64,000 nucleotides of DNA from Megalonaias nervosa. Its lineage: Eukaryota; Mollusca; Bivalvia; Unionida; Unionidae. A model generated the notes under the pieces. The model searched no databases. It was not told the origin of the DNA and was given only the letters and a program-made list of their open reading frames with translations. This document shows, in pieces, positions 1 to 13,267 of this stretch (the stretch's first letter is position 1; each line of letters begins with the position of its first letter). The DNA lies in the NCBI GenBank assembly GCA_016617855.1, contig JAECUM010004946.1, forward strand, positions 1 to 64,000, in the 5' to 3' direction. The translations under genes and the position numbers were made by a program.

Positions 1-1126
1 TTTTTTTTCCATTTGCTTATTTCGTTTTCATAACAATTGGTGCTTCAAAGGTAATGTTTTCTTTGAAATTTCAGCTACTATTTTATCTGGGTACATTTGT
101 TTTAAATGAATTGGCCGTGTATGGTCAATTGTAGTTACTGTTCCTCCCTGCCTGTTTGAATAGACAAGTGAGAGCTTGCTTTTTTTTTTTTTTTTACATT
201 TGTGGTAGTGGAGTGATGCTGCCTTCCACGCATGCGTCAGAAATTTAAAGAAAGGATAAATCGACGATAGAGACGCAGGTGTTCTGGTCTGATGACAGGG
301 ATTACTACAGAAAATGTGAATTTTCTGAAGGATTTAATTCTGAGTGAAAAGAAGAGGAATTTTACTTACCATCCACATACAAATGTCAGTCTATGTAAAT
401 ATATTAGTTGCTAGCAAGCGGCCGAAAATCCGACGAAAGATAGATTATGAGATAATGCCTCGTCCGGTTGATCTACCAGAAATGTAAATTTGAAAAAAAA
501 GTGAATATTTCAAAACATATAGTAGTCATGCTAGATGTCAACATAAGCGGATTATGATATAACACTGCACTGTAAGATGGTTTGTCAGTATGGACAAAGA
601 ATTTGTTTATGTAACAATAGATAAATTTAAGTGCATTTTATATTGACTTTGCGGCTTCCTTTCCTGGGGCCTCTGAATTTCTCCACTCCAAACTGATGGT
701 TGTATATACAAGTTTAAACAGCCAACAATGTCGCCAATAAAAATAATTGCCAGATGATGTATTTTGCCACCAATAAGGGAAAAAATGTCACAATTTGCGA
801 CATTGGCAAAGCCCAGCGTGATTCCTGAATAACCTTTTTACACGTTATTTTTCGTACTTTTAAGAAGAAAGTATTATTTTTTCATGTATGAGAAAAATGC
901 ATATAAAATTTCAGGAGCCACGCCACGATCGTCTTGTATTATTCATATGCGATCTCTTCCCTAAAATGATAATGAACCTTTTTTTGTTTTTTTCGTACTT
1001 TTAAGAAAGAATTTTTTTTTCATGTACGAGAGAAATACATGTATATGAAATTTCGGGAGCCACACCATGACCGTGTTATATCTGAATTCGTGTTATAATG
1101 GAGCGTGCTATAGCGGGGTCACACTG
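1..1126 (+). mobile_element. Pogo-like DNA element, right part (truncated by window edge)
   Basis: About 700 bp of this stretch recurs at 5703-6370 in the same order (the ggtgcttcaaaggtaat block, the block around aatttctccactccaaac, and the end). It finishes in tagcggggtcacactg followed by TA at 1127-1128, a terminal sequence of the type seen in pogo/Tigger-like elements that duplicate TA. The second copy lacks roughly 180-530. No transposase is encoded. Confidence 0.55.
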
Positions 1127-1343
1127 TATCATCAGCATATAGACCAGTTGATGATACATTTCCAGTCTTGAGGGGAAGATCATTTATAAACAAGTGGTTA
1201 GAGTATAGATCATTATCACATACCACAGTTTATTCTGTTTTTTTTTTTTTTCAGATACAAGTCTGCTTAAAGTCATTATTGCAATTGGTAATTTAAGTAT
1301 GAAATAAACCATTTGTGAGTTGTATCACTACATTGATCTTTAG

Positions 1344-1625
1344 TTTTTAAAAAGTTCATGATCTACAACATTGAACACTTTTTGAAAATCAACTATTATG
1401 GTCCCAACTAACCTTCCTTCATCTAAAGCCCATAGCTATCTCCCAACCATTGATATTACTGCCATTTCACAGAAATGATTTTGCTTAAAACCAGATTGGT
1501 TATTATGGCAAAGCTTCTGGTTATTGATGAGTCATTAATGAATCATGCATTTGATTTTCAGTTTATTTTGAAACAGTTGGAAGGACAGACACTGGCATAA
1601 AACTCATCTTTTGCTTGTTTTCCAG
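1344..1625 (-). pseudogene. LINE reverse transcriptase fossil
   Basis: On the minus strand 1430-1344 reads ALDEGRLVGTIIVDFQKVFN and VVDHELFKN. This matches the non-LTR reverse transcriptase motif A region (family form: IDEG-VG-VFLD-SKAFD-VDH). Upstream to about 1625, broken frames retain the phrase order of the preceding RT segment. Motif A has drifted (FQKVFN), and stops and frameshifts separate the pieces. The clade cannot be fixed; jockey/L2/CR1-like is plausible. Confidence 0.6.
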
Positions 1626-1967
1626 ACTCTCTGGAAAGGTATATCATAATTATTTACTAATGAATGGCTTCCAAATAATTCTCCTTTAACAGTGTTTTAA
1701 AAAATTCATAACACATGTACATTATTTTCTGGTGATGTGATCACAAGTTTTACTTTATTTATTTTGCCCCCAATTTGTTGTCTATTGATATTTTTATACC
1801 TTATGTTAATACCTTTGTATCAATCCCTAAGTGTGCTTGAACATTTTTAACTATGTTATTTTTATTATTGTTAATACTGTACTCATAATAAAAGGAATAT
1901 TATGTTCTTCAACCTGTACAGATCTGATGAAGTTTTAAATGCTGATTCAGCTATTATTTTATAGATA

Positions 1968-3560
1968 CACCTCTCCCTCAATAACTCGCGCACAACGGGG
2001 TCCACAAACATAGACCGCGCTATAAGCAAGGGTGCGAGTTACCGAGGGACCTCCAAATGTTGAAAAAATTCGCTTAGATATCGAGAAAACAGCGGAGTGG
2101 GGGGGGTAGGGAACTGGGCCGTTTAATGTCTGAATGCTCATTTTACAATCACATCGATAATAATTTTTAACAACGCGCTTTTTCTAATAAAGTTGTTCTG
2201 TTTAAATAACATTTATTTTCAAAATGTCCAACATGTGAAAGATCATTCCACTGGTTTCAACAACCATCACGTGTGCGCAAAACATCAGTGTATTACGTCA
2301 CTGCTTTTTGTGTTGTTGATAAGTCTGGTTCCCGGAGTGGTTTTTAATGGTATCCTGCCAAATCGGGAGTCAAAAGAGTGGGAAACTAGACTAACTGTCG
2401 ATGCACCACCAAACAAGATCCCTTTTCTTCAAAAATACGCGAAATTTATTTTGTGAGACAATCATCTACGTTGAATCTCAATTTTTGTATTGTTCAGTTA
2501 GCACAGTATTGATGTCATAATTTCATTGGGAGTAATAATGAAACTTCTTATCATCCTTGAGGATATCTCTAAGTGCCAGTTCAAAATTTCTCTGAAACTC
2601 GCTTGCCCACAATGGTCCGTATCTGTGAAACCAAGCTCTTTATTTTATGAAGTATTCATTTCGCTTGGTTATCTTTGATCACAGTTACCAATGAGTCTGT
2701 TAATTTAAGGTAGTCTATGTTATCTTTGATCACAGTTACCAATGAGTCTGTTAATTTAAGGTAGTCTATGTTACATACACAATAACATTTATAACAGTGA
2801 TCGATCAAATGAAGTGAGTTCACCCAACAAACGACCGGGGCCGCTAGATTTTAGATTTGTAGGATTTTCGTGCCTTTTAACTTTTCTTTTATTCCAGCTC
2901 CTTTATTTGATTCAAAAGACATAATTAACGTGATAACACAAAGGAGGCCAGCTTTTAATTCAGTGCAGCAAAACAACAAATACTTCCGCAAATCAGTTAT
3001 CAAAACACGGTCGGCACCTAATTAGTTTCTCAGAGAAATGCACGCGGACATAGCTGTTACGGTAGATTGGCACATTTTATGTTTAATTACAAGAGGACAC
3101 GTTGTATTTATAATGATTACACTTAAAAGGAACTAAAAGATAGAACTAGAACATAAATTTCAATTGATTAAAAAAAATAATTTAATTGGCATTTATTTAT
3201 TAAAGTACTGCCTCCACTCTGCATAAGTGACATTTTCATTGATCAAAATTTCCTTACATATCATTAATTGCGGTGTACTACCGTTTGGAAAGAAAATGTA
3301 AAAAAATTGTGAGACTTATTTTTAAATTTGATATTTCATAATCTTGATTAATATTTCAGGTCCTACCTACTGTTTTCGACGATAAAACGAGCGATATATC
3401 AAAGTTTCCGTTACTAATTTTGATCGCGATTTTCTTCAAGTTCAAAAATAGGGATCAATTTTTGGGGTATTTTCTGGTTTAAAAAATGGGATCCACGCCT
3501 GACTCTGCGTTATAAGCGGGTTCGCGAGTTATCAGGGTGCGAGTTATCGAGGGAGAGGTG
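1968..3560 (+). mobile_element. Pogo-like non-autonomous TIR element, copy A
   Basis: Begins CACCTCTCCCTCAATAACTC and ends in the inverted form GAGTTATCGAGGGAGAGGTG, with TA on each side (1966-1967 and 3561-3562). Internal subterminal repeats of the ataactcgc type lie near both ends. The 1593-bp length exceeds copy B (35392-36922, opposite orientation) mainly by a 51-bp tandem duplication at 2669-2770. No transposase is present. An open frame at 2193-2456 has a diverged counterpart in copy B but resembles no known protein. Confidence 0.85.
2669..2770 (+). repeat. 51-bp tandem duplication inside TIR element copy A
   Basis: The unit starting ttatctttgatcacagttac occurs twice head to tail with no visible mismatches (2669-2719 and 2720-2770). 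Copy B of the same element has it once, so the duplication arose after the copies separated. Confidence 0.9.
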
Positions 3561-3820
3561 TACTTGGTGACCGAGTTCTTTCCCATACTTCTCTATGTAA
3601 TGATATTTTCCAGGGGATAGATAATCAACAAAGAGTAGCACTAAAATTGCACCCCAACCTGTAACATGCCAAAACTACTTGTCCACATGCGACATCAGTT
3701 TGCATATAGTAACCCATGTACCTATACGCTCAATAGCCCATGCCTCAAAGGAACAAAATGAATCCTTTTTCGATATTTGTTTTCAAGTCAGCCAGGTTCA
3801 GTATAGTTATAGTGTGAACC

Positions 3821-6371
3821 CACTATAACACATTGATTGGGGTAGATAGAACCCAGCTGTGATTTAGACTGAAACATGTTATAATCAACCAAGTCAGTTA
3901 GTTGAAGAAATGGCTGGGGGGGGGGGGGGTAATAAAAGCGGGCACAAAAACACATACTTTGATTAAATGAAGAAAACTACTCTGAAATACACTTATATAC
4001 TGACAACTTACATTTGTATAGTGAAATCCATAATCTGTTAAGTCCTGTACATGTATATGAAAAATGAATTGGAGTATATATCACATTTTTAAAAATTCAT
4101 GCATCAGTTACATCCCCTTGGAAAACACAAACACATATATAACACAAATGGTGGTCCTCATTTGATCTATACCTGGTTGCAACTAACAATTCACTACAAT
4201 ACTGTCGCCAGTAGCATGTGGCTATAGTTGTTTACATGCAACATGTACTTAAATTGGCCTAGATTTTGGTGAACTGGAGCCAGCATCGTCTTGCAGAGGC
4301 TACCCAGGGGATGAGGCTATCAATAGGGAAATGAAAACATGAACAAATTAAAATATTTAACAGATAGCTTTGCAAGATACCTCATCTTCAATTTACTTGA
4401 TGGCCAGACATCTGTGGTTTAAAAAGATTAGAAATTTAATTTGCATTTGATGCTGCTCATAAGCATAAACTTTTTTCCTGTTAAAAGGAAATTTTCATGG
4501 CACAATACAACAATCCATCAGATTCCATTGCTTTTTATTGAAGTTTGTTGCCGACTTCCTTTGATGAAGGGTCCTTTGTTTTTATTGAAGACTGTAGTCA
4601 GCTTTCTTTGATGAAGGGTGCACATTACTGAAGTCACTGCTTAAAGATAAGATTTCTTTATTTCAGACTACATAGTCCATACATCTGAATCAAAATATAG
4701 TTATAAAGTAAAAGTATTTTAAACATAAAAGATCATATATTACAAATATACAGACACATCTACAACAATGGACTGTGCCCTGCATTGTTAAGAATGAAAT
4801 TATACAGCACATTTAAAGAGGAAATTGTACCACCATGTTAGAATATGAAAGGGCCATGCATACCGATTTTTGTGCATTATAGATGACATCATTCTCTAAT
4901 GCATATTGTTCACATATTTTTAATAATTTCCTTAAACCTCACGATAAAAGGACTTATCATTGACATATTATCATCAAATCTAAAATTGTTAAGAAATGAC
5001 ACATTTGGTAGCAGACTTAGCACCACATAACATTTGACTCAGTTTTTGATTTAACTCATCTATGTATATATTAAATAACAAAGGGGAAAGAACACCTTTG
5101 TCCCACCCATTTGTTACATGGAAAGAGGTTGACATTACACTTCCCCAGCACACATAGTACAACTGTTTGCCATACCAGTTAACTAAGGTATGAACTATGT
5201 AGATGGGTATTTGAATATCAAGCAACTTTTTAAAGAGTGTCCAATGATTGACCCTATCAAATGCCTTACAAGCGTCTAAAAAGCATGCAAACACTGGGCT
5301 GCCATGTTCTACATTATAGCTGACAGTTTTCTTAAAGGCATAGAGGCATAAATCTGTTGAATGTTGCTTTTTTAAACAAAACTGATTATCGGAGATTGTG
5401 ACTTCACATCTTTGTATTATGATGCATTCATATATTTTTGAAATGTCATAAGAGCTATAGGTCTGTAGTTATTTTTATCCGTCAGATTACCAATTTTGCT
5501 TTTCAGTAGCGGTATAATTGTAACTTTTGTTAAGTCATCTGGAACAAAGTTATGTATATACATACAATTAAATAAAATCATGAAAAGGACATGAAGTCTA
5601 GTATCTGAAAATTTAACGGACAGTTTTAGAGAACCAAACAAATGTGCATTTTTTATTGCAGTGGCAACGTTAGATAATTGTAGAACACTGATGAAGACTA
5701 AATTTTGTTTTCATTTGCTTAGTATTTTTAGAGAACAATCGGTGTTTCAAAGGTAATCAGTTTTCTTTATGTTTCAGCAAAACTATTGTTTCTGGGTACA
5801 TTTTAAAAAAAAAAAAGAATTAGCCATCATTTGGTTGATTGTAGAAGTCACTCTTCTGCCTTCAAAGGTTGGTTGATTATAGTTAGTTCTGCATGACTAT
5901 TAGAGTGTATCACAGCATATAGATGTCGGCATAAGCAGATTATGATATATCAGTGCACTGTTAAGATGAACAAAGAATTTGTTTATGTAACATTAGATAT
6001 GTCAAGTTTGCAACTTCCTTTCATGGTGTCTCTAAATTTCTCCACTCCAAACCCAAGTTTAAATGGCCAACAATGTTGCAAAACAAAATTGCCAGATGGT
6101 ATATTTTGTCTCCAATAGGGAAGAAAGTCACAATTTGCAACATTGGTGAAGCCCAGCATGATCCCTGAATAAATTTTTTACTTTTTATTGTTTGTACTTT
6201 TAGGAAGGAACTTTTTTCATCGATGAGAAGAATACATGTGTATGAAACTTCAAGAGCCATGCATAATTGTCTTATATTAGAATTCATACGACCCAGTCTC
6301 TTTCTCCACACCTGAATCGTGTTGGATCTGAATTTGTGTTATATTGGAGCATGCTATTGCAGGGTCACACT
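3821..6371 (+). mobile_element. Pogo-like TIR element containing a LINE fossil
   Basis: The left end, agtgtgaacccactataaca, is the inverted counterpart of the right end, gctattgcagggtcacac. Both are flanked by TATA-like sequence. The last 670 bp are the family copy also seen at 1-1126. A minus-strand LINE remnant occupies part of the interior (about 4860-5690). A 14-G tract lies at 3916-3929. The boundaries are inferred from terminal similarity. Confidence 0.5.
4860..5641 (-). pseudogene. LINE reverse transcriptase fossil with motif A and decayed YADD
   Basis: On the minus strand 5641-5417 carries TKVTIIPLLKSKIGNLTDKN and NYRPIAL, the segment before RT motif A. After one frameshift near 5440 the frame stays open to 4989: HSTDLCLYAFKK, FLDACKAFDRVNHWTLFKKL (motif A) and GVLSPLLFNIYIDEL (motif B region). 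Below 4989 a stop and frame breaks follow; the YADD catalytic box is reduced to RFDDN near 4965, and NAQKSVCM survives near 4870. The element is dead and 5'-truncated, with no endonuclease domain. Confidence 0.85.
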
Positions 6372-7573
6372 TTATAAGCATTCTTTTGTGTCTTCAGCAA
6401 TAGTTGGAATAATTTTATCTTTTCAAGGAAACAAAATTCTACTGTTCTCTTTTTGTCTTACAGTGAAAAACTGGCTAATAATAAGGTATAGGTAAATCTT
6501 TAATACCCTACATTTATCTCACATGAAATAGCACAAAGTGAGATACAGCTGTCACTCTTCCAGTATTGATGATGGTGGTTAATGTTGAAGAAATAAATCA
6601 TACCCATCTGGTGTCACTTGTTCCAGATAAAGACTGGTGTTGTGAAATCAAGGGGTATCTGTGACTAAGAGGCTTTGCCACCACGAGTTTAAGAGTTTTG
6701 AGGGATAATTACAAAATAATAGCGTAAAAATAACTGACCATGATGGTGATTTTTTTACTCTGATTTTCAACATAATTTCCATCATACTATTATGCAGATT
6801 CCATTTCTTAACTTTGTCACCCATCATCTCTTTCTCTCAGATAAAAGCAAAAGATATAAAAAGTTTGGTTGTGCCATTTTATTTTTTGTCTTTTCATCAA
6901 CACACCACAAATTGAAATGTTTGCAACCTCCTATTTACAAACAAGCAGTAAGTGGGCAGAATGCATAGGAAGTTGTGCAAGGTCAAATGTAGCCTATCTA
7001 TTGTTCCAATTTTATTTTGTCAGACCTTGAAAATTCATAGAACAGCATTTCTCCCTCTGTCGTAATTGCTATTGTGATGGGGGTAAATCATACAGAGCTT
7101 GATCATGTACTTTTGAGTGAGGGCCTGCACAAGATTCAGATGGTAAGTGCCAGTACTCCAGTCAACACCAAATTTGATTACAATGGTTTAATAGGAAAAC
7201 TCTTTTAAAGTATTTTAGAACAATAATTGTCAAAATCTAAAAAATTTGCAGCTTACATTGCCAAAAAGGCAAAGTGAACCCATGATGCAGATCTATATCC
7301 CATGTACAACTGATAAGGTTGCTTCCTTGCTCTGGATAATTCATGATCATTAGTAATTTCCCCAACTTAGAAATCTTAATATACTTATGCTATTGAGTAT
7401 GGGAAATTACTAATGATCATGTACCCCTTGTGTGTTGTCTTTCATAGATCTTTTAAATAATTGCTCATTACCACTCTGAAGATCTCATTTCTAAACTTGA
7501 TCAAACCTGGTGTGTAAGCCGAAATTTAAAATTTTGATGGTCTCAAATATGATTAACATCTACACTTATTAGT

Positions 7574-7822
7574 GAGGTGGTTGTTGTTTTGGGGGTTCAA
7601 CACCCATTCTCAGCATAACATTGGCCATACATGGCACCCAGCATAACTAGTAGATGAAGAACCCAGGAAACTCTTGGTAAAAGCCATCAACCCACAGGAA
7701 GCTACTGGCAGCTTTCTCACACACCCACATTGGCTGAGCCATGAAGCCTCATGGACAGAGGTGAGTGAGATGGCAGTGATCGGTAAAGGCAAGTGCATTA
7801 AACCACTCAGCCACCCCTTCAT
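7574..7822 (-). mobile_element. tRNA-Leu-like SINE fragment
   Basis: The right end read on the minus strand begins ggggtggctgagtggtttaa, resembling the D-arm/A-box of a tRNA-Leu-type gene, followed by a non-tRNA body reaching to about 7580. A shorter related piece sits at 47900-47970. It is not an intact tRNA gene: no acceptor stem or B box can be folded. Confidence 0.45.
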
Positions 7823-8269
7823 ATTAATGAGGTGGTCTAGCATATGTTTGGTTTACCTTATTGCCAAAACTCTGTAGACTGCATTTCTGGCCAGATTTTT
7901 TTATATTTCTGTCATCAAGACTATGGATAAGTTTGGTACGAGTGAAAGGATTGCATATTAAAGAGGTGCTCCATAAGTTTCTTTTAGTCATGATTGTTTT
8001 CACGTGACATTTTTCTGAATATCTTTTTTTAAAAAGTATATATGGTTATATCAGTGTAATCTCTAATGAATTTCGTTCCATTTAACATGTAATATTGAGG
8101 TGATCTAGTATTCAAGCTTAACTGTTAACATGATACAAAATTTTATTTATTTTAATTAAACTTGGTGCATAATCTTCTGTCTTCATAATTATATATATCC
8201 TATGGTAATTGTGATTGAAAAATTTTAAAAAATTTCTGCACAGTAACTTAATTTTACAAATCATTCATC

Positions 8270-8950
8270 GACTAAATTTTGTGGATGGATTGCACATTGA
8301 GTAAGGTAGAAATCTACTGAATTCATGGTTCAGGGTCACTGTAGGTGATAAATGAAAAATGGTTTCTGCAAAAAAATTTTAGTCACAACCACATACCATC
8401 ACCAAAGTTTGTCAGTGGCTTACACTTCAGGTAAGAAAGAAGCCTATTGATTTTGAAGTCAAAGGTCATGGTCTCTGTGGCTGAAGGAAAAACTGGTTTT
8501 TGCATTATAACTTAAGAGTGTAGACCATGCACCTTGACCAAAGTTTGGAGCGCTTAGTTATGGGAGAGGCCTATTGATACCGACGTTAAAATGTCAAAGG
8601 TCAAGGTCACTGTGGCTCAAAGAAAAATGGGTTTTGCATTTAACTTTTGTTCTCAAATTTCCTGACCAAATTTTGTGGATGGCCTACTTAAAGAAACCTC
8701 AAGATTTGGGGATCTAAAGGTGAATGGTCATGGTCTTGGTATGTCTAAATAAAATAATGGTTTCTGCACTGTAAGCTTAGTTCAAGGCCATGTGTCAAGC
8801 TCTGACCAAAGGTCAAAGTAATTACGAACTATAGGTCAGTCTCCAGATTCAACCATGCCCTAGTAGTGCCTGCATGGAGCACTATTCAACATGAGGCAGG
8901 GATATAATGTACTGTCCACAGTGCCCTTGTTTACTAATGTTGAGGCTTTA
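8270..8950 (+). repeat. Degenerate tandem array, 'tcaaggtcactgtggc' family
   Basis: About four imperfect units of roughly 130-160 bp carry the phrases gaccaaa(g/t)tttgtggatggc, agaagcctattgat, aaggtcactgtggct and gaaaaa(c/t)ggttttgcat. The array ends in a unique terminus at about 8840-8930 (accatgccctagtagtgcct ... atgaggcagg). That terminus recurs inverted at 26225-26310, so array and terminus travel as one element. Confidence 0.7.
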
Positions 8951-9738
8951 TTATTCATAGCCCTTGTTCAAACTTTATATACATGTCCATACCATCGGAA
9001 TGTCGATAGGTTCAGTTAAGAAAAAAAATTTGTACATGCATATCAGGTGATCTGGCATTTGATTAGTGACACCAAAGAGGCTGTATTTCTTGAATAGTTT
9101 TTTTTTTTTTAAATCGTAATCAATAAACCCAGCTTATGAATTTTTTTTAAAAGATTTCTTGCACATTTACAAATTTATATATGCTTGGAAAAGTAGAATG
9201 TCTGACAGATTAGTATGTCCAGTTGCAACAACATTGGCTAGGTGGGCAATATCAGCCATACTTGATCTTGTGTCACATGTCATAAAACATATTATGTCAC
9301 AGTGCTTACTGGGTGTCAAACAATGTCCTGCACTTGTTAAATAGATCTGATCCATCTGAAATATGATGTCACATTTTGTTAAACACAAAGGTCCCTCACA
9401 ATAAAGTCCCTTTGTAAAGTAACCCCTTGTATAACAATTATTTCACTGGTCTCCATGCCTTGATGTATTTCAAGTTTATCTGACTAGCAAAACTTTTAAC
9501 ATGAAGTAACCAATGCCATCACTGCCCAAAAAGCGACACCTTTGATTTACCTTATTAATACATGCAAGAAAATAAAGGCTTGCTTTACCTGGGTAAAGGT
9601 TTATAAAAATAACATGTTCATAATGAGTTTAATTTTTGTGTTTTACAAAACAGTTGTAACATTTTACAGGGATGGTATATTTAAGAATGAATGTTTCATC
9701 AAAATGCATTTTTTTTTCTTTTTCATTTGAATAAATAT

Positions 9739-9794
9739 ACCTGTCTACAGCAGCCACCAATGGGAAAATGCAACAGTGGCCTTTGTAGACAGGT
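9739..9794. repeat. Short inverted repeat (11-bp arms)
   Basis: acctgtctaca at 9739-9749 is the exact reverse complement of tgtagacaggt at 9784-9794, with a 34-bp loop. It could be the paired ends or a subterminal hairpin of a small DNA element; I see no larger boundaries. Confidence 0.4.
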
Positions 9795-9879
9795 GATATC
9801 TGAGGGCAGGTTCAGGTCTCAAAATTGGTTTGTGGTGAATTTATGTACTATGAACGATATAGCATTAGATTATTAGTAG

Positions 9880-12800
9880 TATGATCATTATTATTTCACC
9901 CACACCCATCAAATCAAGAAAACTACAGCTGTGTACATGCACTCGTACACCTCACACACATCCACACACACTCTTATCTCAATAGAAATGGTTCCAAAAT
10001 AAAATTACTGACAGCTTACCTGTAATTATGAAACACATCACTGACTTTTACAAGGGCAGTTGGTATAATTGGGTATGAAAACAGGTGTTCACAGTTTAAA
10101 CAACTGATGGATTAAACTGCTGCTCAAACTTGCCGAGATAAAAATTCAGTTTATATAGGAAATTTGCCAGGGTTAAATTAGAATGGCTACTGTAACCATG
10201 TGACCAATAAACTCAGGTGACTGTTGGAACAGGTCTGACTGTAAATGATTAAAGGAAATAACATTAGGACAGGACAATGACATTATATGCCAGATTGCAA
10301 AATAGTCTCAGGCTGGTGCAACTCGTTCTGTTTAATCCTGACAGGTAAATGGAAAATCATATGTACAAGTTATAGAGAAAATAAGAAAATAATACTCTGA
10401 AATATGTTAACCTTTGCCCAGGAACCAGTCATATGAACATGGCAACAATAAATGAATATCACAAAAAAGAAACCATGCAGCAGACATGAAGAAAAAAAAA
10501 AATTATCAGCTTGATCTGATGTGGACTTTCATCACCACATAAGCAGTGTACAAACTCTAGCTGATGTGGACCTTTGCACCACACAGGCACTGTACAAAAT
10601 CTTGCTGATGTGGACCTATGCACCACACAAGCACTGTAGAAACTCTACCTGATGGGTAACAGACAGTGACTATGTTTCTAAGCCTTGGTCACAGATCTCA
10701 GCACTACATGGGCACTTGACACTCTAGATGCTTAGTAACTTTTAACTACTCTTCAATGAATTAGTCATTTTTTTTATCTTCAATCAATACAACATCACCT
10801 ATTTTTATTGCAGCAGATGCTGATTTTACGAGTTTAACAATGAACCTTTATATCGGCCTGATTGGCCTTAGGGCTGATGATACATCATCTGCTGGAATAC
10901 ATAGTTTTATAAAGTGAATTTTCAGTCAAAGAAAACTGAGAACAAGAAAGATAAAAGCTTTATAATTAAATTTTACAACATTTCATCTATAAACTAAACT
11001 AGACTAATCCAAAAGCAGTTTTGAAATAAATGAGATACATAAAGTTACAGTTCTGATATAATGCAAACTTTAACAAGACTTTCTTCCAAAGATTTCACAG
11101 GTATTAAACAGAGACACTATCAATGTGAATGTTTATTACATGAATACAAATTCTGACATTATGGTTATCAACTGTTTTCAAAAACAGGTAGGATTCATAA
11201 TATTTACTTGGCAAAAATGAGAATAGTGCATGAAAACTATTTATTTGCAAATTACTGACTATACCATTTTTACAAACTGTATATAATTACAATTTTTCTA
11301 AACTGAACCCTCAATACAGAATCAAACCTCCAAAGTATTGTACAGTCATACTGTAGTACTCACTACATGTATCTTGCTGCATGTAATGACTGAAGAAATG
11401 TTATGTCTAACATGCACAAAAGTAGGTCTGAATTCTGAATCTGATGAAATTACAAACCTGCCAAGTACTAATAACATTGAAACTAGTATAATTATGCTGG
11501 CTTAAACTTTCCTCCATACAAATAAAAAAAATGTCAACTTATCCAAAGATATTCCAGTTTCATATGCATGTTCAATCTGGTATAATTTTAACAGTTGTGC
11601 CGTATTCCCAAGTGTGAGTATGGAACTGGCATCACCTTGGAGATGTGCTCAGCTTAGCATAAACAAAATTGGGATGAAGCAGATGGTTTGATGTGGGGAA
11701 TAGAAGAAACCAAAACACTAATTAAGTTACGGAGTGACACAAAAATTGGGAAGATTTGGAAACATGCGCAAGAGAAAGTTTCAATGTGTAAACCCAAATT
11801 ATACTGGTACAAATAGCCAATATTATTATCCGATTAAGATATCTCGCAAACAGTTTATTGCAATATTCTCAATGTATAGAGCTATGAAGGTGATGAATAC
11901 TTTTACACCAATCAGAAATACACAGCTATTCATAATACAATGACACGAAAAGGGTGAAATGTGAAAGATTTTGCAAATGTTTGTAAATGGTGAGAGGTTA
12001 TTACACACGTGTTGAACTTGTTTTGATATATGATGCCAAGAACAAGTCGACAAAGTAATACATAAAAGTTATGTTTGTGTGATACTGTAATATTAAAATT
12101 TGATAGTTTACAATAATGATGTGTGAAGTTGCCACTAAAGTTTATGGGTGACCTATCACTGAAGACAAATTTTAATGGGGAATTTATTCATTTTGTGAGA
12201 ACAATAAAGCAATTAATGTTTTGCATGGTATATCATGTGAGAAATCTGTAAACAGACATATATACCCGTGGCATTAATAGTGTTTACTTTAATATGAAGC
12301 ACCAATGACAGAAACCAAATGTGCCAGCCTTCACATTTGTTCATTGCACATATCAACACTTGTCAATTTGAAGCATCTCACTAGGTCTCTGCAAGCAAGT
12401 CTCGGCCCTGTTATGTAGAGTAACCAAATGCATTTTTTTTTTTTTATTTACATTACAAGATTTCAGCATGAAAATATAACAGGCAAGCTCTTCAAGTTAA
12501 TAAAGTGTACTGAGAATACACAATATAAATAACAGAAAACACACACTCACATTTTCCAAAATATAAGCATTTACACTTAATATCCAGATTTTATAGTATC
12601 TCAAGAAATGGGGGGGGGGTGCGCAGAGGCATGCTCATAATATGAACAGAAAAAGGACTAACGGTTTGAACTGGCTTTGATCGTATCTAACTAACTCCTA
12701 CACAAAAATGTCTATTATGTACATATCTGACTAGTGGTAACTGAAGAAAGCCTGCAATGTTCTTTCATGTGTTAAATATAAATGGAAAGCATACCCTAGG

Positions 12801-13020
12801 TCTGTTTTTCTTTGGCTTAATTGATAGCAATGGCAGAATGCACACTTCTAAATTCTTTGCCTCTAAGTGATAAACAGTGAATGTGGTAACTTTGTTTCCT
12901 GTGCAAGAAATATTGATAGATTACACTGCCCTTTTAAAATTCTGCAAAAGCAAAAAAGTTAATAGGAACTTTAGAGAAAACTGTCATAATCAGTAAAGAT
13001 GAACCTTGGATGAATCACTT
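9880..13020. other. Largely single-copy stretch; possible 3' UTR of IDH3G
   Basis: No convincing coding exon and no recognised transposon. There are short simple-sequence tracts (acacac near 9950, poly-T at 12431-12445, poly-G at 12610-12618) and three near-copies of an 'agctgatgtggacctttgcacc' phrase at about 10505-10650. The low repeat content contrasts with the flanks and would suit the untranslated end of the minus-strand gene. Confidence 0.35.
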
Positions 13021-13045
13021 TTACATCAGATCTGTGGAAAGTCTG

Positions 13046-13061
13046 TCAGTGGTTTCTTGCC
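13046..13061 (-). CDS. IDH3G: Possible terminal coding exon of IDH3G (adds ARNH)
   Basis: A good acceptor (atatttgttttcag) ends at 13062 on the minus strand. If the donor at 23988 is used, TG|G keeps Trp, followed by Ala-Arg-Asn-His and TGA at 13046. The sequence downstream (about 13045 to 10900) is nearly free of recognisable repeats, as a 3' untranslated region would be. An AATAAA-like motif lies at 12448-12443, but it borders a genomic A tract. The last intron would be about 10.9 kb. This is inference from splice signals only. Confidence 0.4.
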
Positions 13062-13267
13062 CTGAAAACAAATATCTTAATGTTAGTATGTTTCTTCTAG
13101 AATATTAAATGGTAATCACAAATCATGCCCTCATGATGTACATCACATATAGATATCTGTAAGTAAACCTTAAGAAACAAAACCTTTAAAATCAAAACAC
13201 AGTAATAACAAGGTTAAATAATACACATAAGCACTACCTCTAGTTAAAATAAACCTTTTTATATTTC

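Noticed and set aside
2193..2456. 87-codon open frame as a cellular gene
   Set aside because: Lies wholly inside a TIR element and has no recognised domain; its counterpart in copy B supports element origin.
13021..13061. Reading QETTDRLSTDLM as the C-terminus of IDH3G
   Set aside because: It loosely resembles GGQGTTSEAIQDV, but the true segment ([18 protein letters not shown]) is found at 23985-24074 with correct phase.
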